Shown piece by piece: positions 11,793 through 18,068 of a DNA stretch of 18,068 nt. Position numbers and translations under genes: made by a program. Position 1 is the stretch's first letter. Each line of letters starts with the position of its first letter. The DNA is from JBAZBO01 sp041671425 (GTDB lineage Bacteria; Patescibacteriota; WWE3; UBA101185; UBA10185). The notes beneath the pieces were generated by a model. It was given only the letters and a program-made list of their open reading frames with translations. It had not been told where the DNA came from and ran no database searches. The stretch spans positions 1 to 18,068 of the forward strand of contig JBAZBO010000010.1 of assembly GCA_041671425.1 (NCBI GenBank), read 5' to 3'.

Positions 11793-12320
11793 TTACTGAA
11801 CTCCTATACTACAATTTACATTTGCAGCGGCAGGAAGCGTTAGCATAGGAACCGACGGAGCATCGGTGCCAAAGTTATAGGAGCAGTAGAACGTGCACGG
11901 AAGACCGCCCGCCGTCTGAGAAGGAAGGGTACCAACAAAATATAGTGGGTCACCTCCAGCAACATTATTCGAGTAGGGAAAACCGCCTACAGGAACGGCC
12001 CCAGCAGGGTTAGTGCTAGTCAACGTATATACTGCATTGGTGGGAGTATTATTCGCGGCGACAGCAGTCCCGGCAGCATTAGGTCTTATCCCAGCTTCCG
12101 CGTATGTGTCACACTGATCTTCTGCGTCAGATGTTGCAGCACAAGCATGCAGTGCAAGACAACCTTTCTCCACGTTCGCTCTTAATGAGGCCTCACTGGC
12201 TTTTCTCTGTTGAGCAGCTGGATCAAGAACTGTGATCAGCACACCAGCCAAGATACCAATGATAACGATAACAATCAAAAGCTCGATAAGCGTAAAACCT
12301 CTTTCATCTTTTTTGTACAT
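11793..12320 (-). CDS. Type IV prepilin, probable major pilin
   Basis: A 175-residue prepilin: leader MYKKDERG, cleavage at G|F (FTLIELL, Glu +5), helix IVIVIIGILAGVLITVLDPAA, then RKASEASLRANVEKGCLALHAC. The rest is rich in Ala, Thr, Pro and Asn and contains six cysteines (including LPCTFYC and NCSIGVQ near the end), so disulfides could stabilise an extracellular fibre. It is the likely main subunit because it has the best ribosome binding site in the operon and is followed by its own terminator. Unlike the three downstream pilins it lacks the RxxxRDxxR pattern of GspG-like proteins. Main-subunit status is inference. Confidence 0.85.
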   Translation of the reverse strand: MYKKDERGFTLIELLIVIVIIGILAGVLITVLDPAAQQRKASEASLRANVEKGCLALHACAATSDAEDQCDTYAEAGIRPNAAGTAVAANNTPTNAVYTLTSTNPAGAVPVGGFPYSNNVAGGDPLYFVGTLPSQTAGGLPCTFYCSYNFGTDAPSVPMLTLPAAANVNCSIGVQ

Positions 12321-12330
12321 ATAAAACTTA

Positions 12331-12339
12331 CACCTCCTT
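12331..12339 (-). promoter_or_regulatory. Strong ribosome binding site of the major pilin
   Basis: The minus strand reads AAGGAGGTG, nine bases complementary to the common 3' end of 16S rRNA, 10 nt before ATG 12320-12318. It is the strongest such site in the window. Confidence 0.75.
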
Positions 12340-12355
12340 CAAGAAATAAGTAATG

Positions 12356-13243
12356 TTAGTTTCCAAATCCACCTTCAGCAAATAACCCAAAGTCAAAGTA
12401 AGCAGGTAGATACGGATAAGAAACCCTTACTGTCTTGGTTTCAGTAACCTGGGATTGCACATCACCAGTTTCTGATATCTGACCTCTTGAGGTAATCTCA
12501 TAAGCCTGTACCGGTAGTACTCCACCTTTGGCATAAACTACAGCATGGATTGTCTCGCTTGAATCTCCAACTGGCCTGATCCTCAACCCTAGAAGGTTTG
12601 TTATTTTGGAAAGGTCTTTTACTTTATAACGATTAGCATAGGTGTCTCCCGGACACTGCTCAGGATTCTCAGCCACTTCATAAGCACCTGATATCTCAGG
12701 ACCCGTGTCATTTTTGTCGTTTACTTGGCTGCGTACATATCCTCTGATCACAAAGGTATCGTCATAAGCCACATAATACATGTCAGAGCTACCATCCCAG
12801 CAGAAGAACAGATTGGCTTTTTCATAACCAATGGGATCATCATAAAGATTAACTTCATACACCTGGTCTCTTTCCATGGGAAATTCAAAAGTATCGGAGT
12901 TTCCCACAGGCTTTACGTTCACCGCCGCCTGAGCGGAAATCTTATCATCACTAGTATCAGGATCTGAAGCCCTGAAGGTGACCTGACAATTGGGAGTGTC
13001 CTCGCTTCCCGGAGGGCATGTATTTGCCCAATCCTTAAGCTCATCATAATCATAGGACAGGAACCTTTCCAACCCTCCCTCTGCAGCAGCAGTGACTCTG
13101 GATGCAGTATCCAAAGTAGTACTCCTAAAACCAGACGATATATTTCTTAATGAGAGATTTGCTATTACAGCCAAGAGGACAGTGCCAGCCACTATAAAAA
13201 AGGGCAGAACCTGACCCGACTGATTGTTTGGCAGTTTATTCAT
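12356..13243 (-). CDS. PilX-like minor pilus protein (copy 1)
   Basis: The 295-residue product begins MNKLPNNQSGQVLPFFIVAGTVLL... as a short charged start and one hydrophobic helix, and continues with RVTAAAEGGLERFL, equivalent to the AEAG segment of PilX N-terminal domains. There is no +5 Glu cleavage motif. It is a paralogue of the gene at 8061-8870: both have an internal (N)LFFCW/LYVCW strand and a TKTVRV...LPAYFDFGLF ending. The start ATG at 13243 has AAGGA 8 nt upstream and overlaps the previous gene by 8 bp; an upstream in-frame TTG (13264) is less likely. It precedes the major pilin gene by 35 bp. It may belong with the large secreted proteins as a tip complex. Confidence 0.7.
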   Translation of the reverse strand: MNKLPNNQSGQVLPFFIVAGTVLLAVIANLSLRNISSGFRSTTLDTASRVTAAAEGGLERFLSYDYDELKDWANTCPPGSEDTPNCQVTFRASDPDTSDDKISAQAAVNVKPVGNSDTFEFPMERDQVYEVNLYDDPIGYEKANLFFCWDGSSDMYYVAYDDTFVIRGYVRSQVNDKNDTGPEISGAYEVAENPEQCPGDTYANRYKVKDLSKITNLLGLRIRPVGDSSETIHAVVYAKGGVLPVQAYEITSRGQISETGDVQSQVTETKTVRVSYPYLPAYFDFGLFAEGGFGN

Positions 13244-15950
13244 TTTCTTTATCCTTCCATTCAATATTAACCGTAAACAGGTCAGGATACAATGTATTAC
13301 TTGAATCCTCCCGTTCCTGTTTGGTCAAACTATATAAATACACAGGATCATATCTGACTACTAGTGAAGGATAATTGTTTGAAAGTCCTCTATCTCTTTG
13401 CACATCCACCTTCCCGGATGTTGAAACAAGACCCCCCTCTACAATTAGTGTCTTTTCAGCACCATCAGGGCTATCTTCAACCACAATGCCTTTCGAACTT
13501 ATTATAAAGGCTTCTATTTGTGGGAGAGCACCAACGCCAGGTGAGGGGTTTCCAACCGCGCCACTTATAATCACAGTATTATTCGTCAGTAGCAGCATCC
13601 TACCTCCAGAAGAGGTAAAGTCACCAGAAAAGACGATATCATCACCGGAGTCTTCTATGTAAACAACTGCGGTTTTACCATCCGTTACTTCATAATTACC
13701 GGCACCCAGTGCTGTCTTGAAATCCCCAAAACTTACTGAGTAGACCTTGGCCTCTAGACCCTGAAATTCTGAAGCATCAATACTTATTGCGTGATCAGGG
13801 GCCTCGAATTTTTTGAACTCAGAAATACCAAAGCTAGTTGCCCCCATATTCTTTGCACTACCTCCCGCATCATTGAAAACCCTCTCAACATCACCTGAAG
13901 CTTTAATATCTATATCTAAATTAGCAAATGCGTAAGCGCTGGGCGAATCAACTGTTTGAAGCAAGGTCCCAGTAAAGCCACCGTTCCCTGCCAAGTTAGT
14001 GGGCATATTCTGGGCGATAACACCTCCACTATATACGTCTCCATCAATACTAGTGAACCAACCATCAAGAGAACTGGAAAGCTTATATGCGAGGTCCAAA
14101 ACCACAGGACCTGCTATCGTGTAGCCATCAGGGGCGGCAAAACCGGTACCTTGAGGCATAAATCCAGTGGGATTGGCAGATCTATCGCTTACACACACAG
14201 GCTCAAGAGTCTTGTCAGAAAGAATTGGAACATTGGTCAGGTAGATAGATTCCATGATGACATTGGAACTGTCTGAGCTGATCTGATAGGATCCGCTGAT
14301 ACCAACACTAGGTGAAGAGTATGTAGTACTACCTGTATACCAGTTAACTTCTGCACCACTGACATTCAAAGGACTACCGTTTTTGGTATCGCATGTGGCC
14401 TCATCAACAACCTCTACGAGGTTTCCTGTAATTGTTGCGTTATCTTGAACGGTTATTGTCACATAATCATTTAAACTTGGATTATTACCACAGTTCCACC
14501 AACCCTGAAATGGAAAACCATCCCTCTCACCATCAGGGTTGCCAGAGCAACCAACACGGGGACTATTTGAATCAATAGCGTTCACAGCTACCTGCCAAGT
14601 ACCAATATCACTCACAGTTGGTGTCCACGAACAGCCTGAATAAACATAGGTAAAACTTTGTGGAAATGATGCTGTGCACATCATACCCACTCCAACTGCA
14701 TACGGAGAGTACCACCCATCAGTTCTTACCACTCCATTATCAGGTCTGGTATATGGCACAAAACTTGTACAGGAAGGATCGGTACATTCCCTCCTGGTCA
14801 TTTCTATCTGATTAAGATTTAGTTCGGGATCTGAAGCTCCAGCACTAAAGTTTATCGGCACACCAGGAGTAACTACCAAGCTAGAAGCAGTTATCCATGC
14901 TGTAGGAGCAGCCACAACTTTAGTAATCACACTGTCCGTACCACCGACACTGGGATCAGAGTCACAGTTGAATGAACCATCAGGGGCTGGAAAACTTGCG
15001 TAATCAGGATTTCCCGTACACTCACGGAGACCTGTATCACGCGCGTTTACAACCAAATTCCAATAACCAAAACTGGCACCAATCTTAACTGGGTATGTCT
15101 CAACCTTTGCGACACCTGCCTTTGCATAATCATATCTTATTAAACGGTTTGCTGAGGACCATGCGGAACAGCTCAAAGAAGGAGATACCGCAGAACATTT
15201 CCTTCCATATATATCCATCCTATTCAAATCCCCACTCTCATCTACAGAGCTAACAGAAATGTTCGTTGTTGGATCCGGATCCCCAAAGTGTCTTACCACA
15301 ATGTTTGGGGAAGCAATTGTGGCGGTAGGTGCATACACTCTATTAAATGATGCAGTACATGTCCCCGTGTTTCCACAGCTATTCCTAACGGTAGCCTGAA
15401 CATTTATCTTAGTGGAAGTACCAGAGGTAGGATGATTGCTCATATTAACATTGACCCAGTAAGGTGTAAGTGTATAAGTGTCCCCATCTGGATCACCATT
15501 GGCAACTTCGTAGTCACTGAAAACCCGGATAGATCCTGAATTGGCGTTGGAAACCCCCGTAACCGTAAAGGTTACATTCTGAGACAAAGTCTGTACGAGG
15601 GGAGAGGGGGTCATGGTAATACCGGAGCAAGAGGGGGTCTGACAAACGGAAGTGCATGACCAATCACCGCAATAAGAATATGTATCTGGATTATCTGTGC
15701 AATTCATAGAACAATTAGCATCATACTGGTTTTTGCATCTGTCGCTGCGCCAGATACCATTGTCCGGATCGAAGCATTGCGTATGCCAACAATTCTCACA
15801 TCGACAGGTTCTAGTACAGTATTTTCCATCCTCTGTCTTCGACTCCGTCCAGGAACCAACACTGCAGTCATTACAGGCAAATGAAACGGAAGACATCAGA
15901 AACAGTAGAGAAGCAAAGATTAAGAATTTCAACGAAATCAGTTTTCTCAT
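13236..15950 (-). CDS. Large secreted Cys-rich multidomain surface protein
   Basis: A 904-residue protein with a Sec signal peptide (1-25, LKFLIFASLLFLMSSVSFA). A Cys-rich region with 14 cysteines at 26-108 follows, then a beta-rich part (112-207) and two related modules (about 208-345 and 349-503). Each module has a DxxxDLN/ELNLNQ..RxC start, a YWNLVVNARD/TWQVAVNAID strand, and the signature CTGNPD...FNC (311-329) or CSGNPD...WWNC (468-487). The C-terminal domain (about 620-904) contains GDVYSGG, GGRMLLLTNN and PSLVVRYDPVYLYSL (861-875). This domain and one module are shared with the partial gene at 16572. No sortase motif or C-terminal membrane helix is seen, so the protein is secreted or held by the pilus. 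I do not recognise the family; a pilus-tip adhesin like PilY1 in role is inference. It starts in an ATGA overlap. Confidence 0.8.
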   Translation of the reverse strand: MRKLISLKFLIFASLLFLMSSVSFACNDCSVGSWTESKTEDGKYCTRTCRCENCWHTQCFDPDNGIWRSDRCKNQYDANCSMNCTDNPDTYSYCGDWSCTSVCQTPSCSGITMTPSPLVQTLSQNVTFTVTGVSNANSGSIRVFSDYEVANGDPDGDTYTLTPYWVNVNMSNHPTSGTSTKINVQATVRNSCGNTGTCTASFNRVYAPTATIASPNIVVRHFGDPDPTTNISVSSVDESGDLNRMDIYGRKCSAVSPSLSCSAWSSANRLIRYDYAKAGVAKVETYPVKIGASFGYWNLVVNARDTGLRECTGNPDYASFPAPDGSFNCDSDPSVGGTDSVITKVVAAPTAWITASSLVVTPGVPINFSAGASDPELNLNQIEMTRRECTDPSCTSFVPYTRPDNGVVRTDGWYSPYAVGVGMMCTASFPQSFTYVYSGCSWTPTVSDIGTWQVAVNAIDSNSPRVGCSGNPDGERDGFPFQGWWNCGNNPSLNDYVTITVQDNATITGNLVEVVDEATCDTKNGSPLNVSGAEVNWYTGSTTYSSPSVGISGSYQISSDSSNVIMESIYLTNVPILSDKTLEPVCVSDRSANPTGFMPQGTGFAAPDGYTIAGPVVLDLAYKLSSSLDGWFTSIDGDVYSGGVIAQNMPTNLAGNGGFTGTLLQTVDSPSAYAFANLDIDIKASGDVERVFNDAGGSAKNMGATSFGISEFKKFEAPDHAISIDASEFQGLEAKVYSVSFGDFKTALGAGNYEVTDGKTAVVYIEDSGDDIVFSGDFTSSGGRMLLLTNNTVIISGAVGNPSPGVGALPQIEAFIISSKGIVVEDSPDGAEKTLIVEGGLVSTSGKVDVQRDRGLSNNYPSLVVRYDPVYLYSLTKQEREDSSNTLYPDLFTVNIEWKDKENE

Positions 15951-16513
15951 CTTATTAAGTAAGCACTTGTCGCCTTGAAATGGGTGAGATCTTTCACATC
16001 ATCTAAAACACCAATGACCAAGACCAAGTCACCGTTTGAGAGCTGAGTCAATAGATCGTATATCTGGACTGGCTCATCACTAGTGCTCTGGATTGTTTCC
16101 CCATCTATCTGAACCACTACTTCCTTAGAATCAGCTTCCAAAGTGACCAAGCTCGCATCAATACTTACAACACGACCTAATACAAATATGGAGCTCACTT
16201 CTTCGGAAACAGCTTTCCACATCCCCGGCTGTACAGGATCCGGGATACCGGCAAAGTCAGGAAGATTGTAATAACCCAAAGTTTCTTCATCAATCGGTGC
16301 AAATGGGATTATTTCTTCTGCAGAATCGGCATCACTCATCTCATCCTTCTCTACCACAGTAATGTCTTTTTCACCCAAAAACAGGGATCTGAGATGGGTG
16401 CGAAAGGAAAAAATAAGGTAACCAGCAGCAACGAGTACCAACATCAATCCTAAAACCAACACGATAATTCTCAGGGAAAGCTTCTTTTTTACAACGGGCA
16501 AGGATTCACTCAT
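15947..16513 (-). CDS. Membrane-anchored protein with a C-terminal DUF5666-like domain
   Basis: The 188-residue product has a short basic cytoplasmic start, one transmembrane helix at about 15-36 (IIVLVLGLMLVLVAAGYLIF), an acidic linker (50-100), and a small beta domain at about 108-188: FVLGRVVSIDASLVTLEAD, VVVQIDGETIQ, QLSNGDLVLVIGVLDD, THFKATSAYLI. The G.V..ID...VTLE / V.ID..T / L..GD.V.V.G / A..I pattern resembles DUF5666, an OB-like domain; this is recognition by pattern only. It lies between the two large secreted paralogues and overlaps the second by 4 bp, so it probably anchors or helps export them. No ribosome binding site precedes its ATG; a TATATG hexamer six bases before it could be a leaderless promoter. 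Confidence 0.7.
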   Translation of the reverse strand: MSESLPVVKKKLSLRIIVLVLGLMLVLVAAGYLIFSFRTHLRSLFLGEKDITVVEKDEMSDADSAEEIIPFAPIDEETLGYYNLPDFAGIPDPVQPGMWKAVSEEVSSIFVLGRVVSIDASLVTLEADSKEVVVQIDGETIQSTSDEPVQIYDLLTQLSNGDLVLVIGVLDDVKDLTHFKATSAYLIR

Positions 16514-16571
16514 ATACTACATATATTGTTGCACAAAAAGCGTTGGCTATGCAATAGGGGACAGGTCTTTA

Positions 16572-18068
16572 CTACTGTTCCTGATAAGTCTTCCAATCAA
16601 CGTTGACCTTAAACAGGTTAGAATAGATGTCTTCTTGTGTGCTATTCCTCTTCTGAGTTGTTAAGCTATATAGATAGGCGGGGTCATACCTAACCACCAA
16701 AGACGGAAAGGAATTCTGCAGTACTCTGTCTCTACTCATTTTGACTATTCCCTTTGTGGAAATAAGAGAGCCTTGTACAACCAAGGAAAGCTCTGCTAGC
16801 GGATCGGACTCAATGGTTATATCTTTTGAAGTGGTTATTGAAGCCATTATGTTTGCAACACTGTCTACCGCAGGGGCAGCCATACCTACATTCTTCCTAA
16901 TCATCACCTCGTTGGTGGTTATCAGTAATATCCTCCCACCTGTATTCACATTTGCTGGCCTAAACCCTTTGCTTATATCGACTACCCCGGCACCAGTAAT
17001 GTAGACCACCGCTACACCATTACCTTCTACACTGTACTCAACCGTGTCAGTAGCATAGTTTTTGAAATAACTATTGAAAGCGGAAACATCGATCTTGTGA
17101 GCAGCACCTGTGGATACGTTACTAAAAGGATTAGAGACATTTAAGCTGCCTGTGTCTCCGGGGGCATCTAGATCCAGGGAGATATCAAACTTTGAAGCAC
17201 CCAAACCGGAAGCCGCTCCATTATCACTCCCATCATCAAAGATCCTGCTTTCTGAGTTTTCGCCCGCAGTTCCTACCAAGATTTCATCATCAGAAAAGGC
17301 ATAGGTCTCATAATCCGCTGATTGTACTAAAGTACCTTTGAATGTGGGCGCGGCCGTGGTAGGTACAGTCTGGTCTATTGTGGTCTTGCTATACACATCA
17401 CCACTTATACTGGTCATCCAGCCCTCCAAACTAGTCTCAAAAACATAACCGAGATTTAGAACCTTTTGTCCTGAGAACATATAGGGAGCACTTGTCGGAA
17501 CAAAACCCATATAGTAGCTCGCAACATTAAACTTCAGGTTGGCATCAGGAGGAACTTGCATAACACATTTTGGTACCAATCTCACGTCAGGGCTCCCCGG
17601 CGTCATATTGCTCGTAAGCGCCTCTATACCTGCAGTCCCATAATCTGAGACAACATCATAGTTCCCATTAGCGTCAACCACATCCTCTTCAAGGAGTCCG
17701 AGCATGGAATCCAGCAACCAGGTTAGCTTGGAATCCGGAGCAACTGACAAGGTGGAAATGCTCGAACAGGTACAGCTGGTACCATCCAAAGTACAACCAC
17801 TACTCTTATCATAATCAAAAATATTACCAGAGATCTTTGTCAGATCTTGGACGGTGAAATTCACTACATCGTTGTTACCACAGTTAAACCAGCCATCAGC
17901 AGTAGGCCAGGGCGCAACTTTGTCAGGATTTCCGGTACAAACTCCGGTAGGGACACCATCAGTGGTAGTGTTTTGATCAACCGCATTTACAGCAGCCTGC
18001 CAATATCCCACATCACCCGGGCCAAATCCCCATGCACAACTTATGTCTTTCAGAGAGGCTGCAGGAAA
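16572..18068 (-). CDS. Large secreted surface protein, paralogue of the 904-residue protein (5' end outside window)
   Basis: The frame is open to the window edge and holds the C-terminal 498 residues; the signal peptide and N-terminal modules lie outside. It begins with the end of a module (GDVGYWQAAVNAVD), then VCTGNPD...GWFNCGNN, VVNFTVQDLTKISGN, a middle part with a short Cys-rich insert (GCTLDGTSCTCSS), and the same C-terminal domain as the neighbour: SLEGWMTSISGDVYS, GVAVVYITGAG, GGRILLITTNE, SLVVQGSLISTKG, PSLVVRYDPAYLYSL, and NLFKVNVDWK near the end. The two genes flank the DUF5666-like gene and must come from a duplication followed by divergence. Function is unknown; a structural or adhesive role at the pilus tip is inferred from position. 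Confidence 0.8.
   Translation of the reverse strand, partial: FPAASLKDISCAWGFGPGDVGYWQAAVNAVDQNTTTDGVPTGVCTGNPDKVAPWPTADGWFNCGNNDVVNFTVQDLTKISGNIFDYDKSSGCTLDGTSCTCSSISTLSVAPDSKLTWLLDSMLGLLEEDVVDANGNYDVVSDYGTAGIEALTSNMTPGSPDVRLVPKCVMQVPPDANLKFNVASYYMGFVPTSAPYMFSGQKVLNLGYVFETSLEGWMTSISGDVYSKTTIDQTVPTTAAPTFKGTLVQSADYETYAFSDDEILVGTAGENSESRIFDDGSDNGAASGLGASKFDISLDLDAPGDTGSLNVSNPFSNVSTGAAHKIDVSAFNSYFKNYATDTVEYSVEGNGVAVVYITGAGVVDISKGFRPANVNTGGRILLITTNEVMIRKNVGMAAPAVDSVANIMASITTSKDITIESDPLAELSLVVQGSLISTKGIVKMSRDRVLQNSFPSLVVRYDPAYLYSLTTQKRNSTQEDIYSNLFKVNVDWKTYQEQ

Overview
The window suggests a Patescibacteria (Candidate Phyla Radiation) genome, or a similarly reduced, probably single-membrane bacterium. 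This is inference. The support is a compact housekeeping block, an acyl-carrier-like protein without its prosthetic-group serine, a tRNA with no encoded CCA end, and a large type IV pilus operon that has PilM, PilN and PilO but no PilP or PilQ here. No 16S rRNA or taxonomic marker confirms it.

Plus strand, 1-5107. The window opens inside recG (2-493). A convergent gene of unknown function follows (523-876, minus). The stretch from 877 to 1419 has no convincing protein gene, but on the plus strand it is ordered like a non-coding RNA gene: a candidate promoter (922-950), a tRNA-like cloverleaf with all 21 stem pairs formed (989-1057), a 13-bp stem (1060-1072 with 1241-1253) enclosing four 30-bp tandem repeats (1096-1215), and a terminator hairpin (1279-1340). 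Next come tRNA-Glu(UUC) at 1420-1491, a second structured stretch ending in a terminator (1495-1654), and rsmD, which looks leaderless. A strong promoter (2270-2298) then drives a tight translation and RNA-maturation operon: rpmF, nusB, ACP-like gene, rnc, rpsP, khpA and trmD.

Minus strand, 18068-5112, read in that direction. Everything here belongs to one surface-appendage locus: a large secreted protein (partial), a membrane-anchored protein with a DUF5666-like domain, a 904-residue Cys-rich secreted paralogue of the first, a PilX-like protein, the likely major pilin with a strong ribosome binding site and its own terminator, three GspG-like pilins, GspH/FimT-, PilV- and PilW-like minor pilins, a second PilX-like protein, then pilM, pilN, pilO and a last pilin. 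Most neighbours overlap by 1-29 bp. The motor, prepilin peptidase and platform genes (pilB, pilT, pilD, pilC) are not in the window. pilN carries an in-frame TAA between its membrane segment and its extracytoplasmic domain.

The observations most worth following are the tRNA-like and repeat-containing candidate RNA at about 957-1340, the pilN stop codon, the serine-less ACP, the pair of large secreted proteins with a shared disulfide-type signature, and an extended -10 box placed exactly for leaderless transcription at rsmD and at one minor pilin gene.
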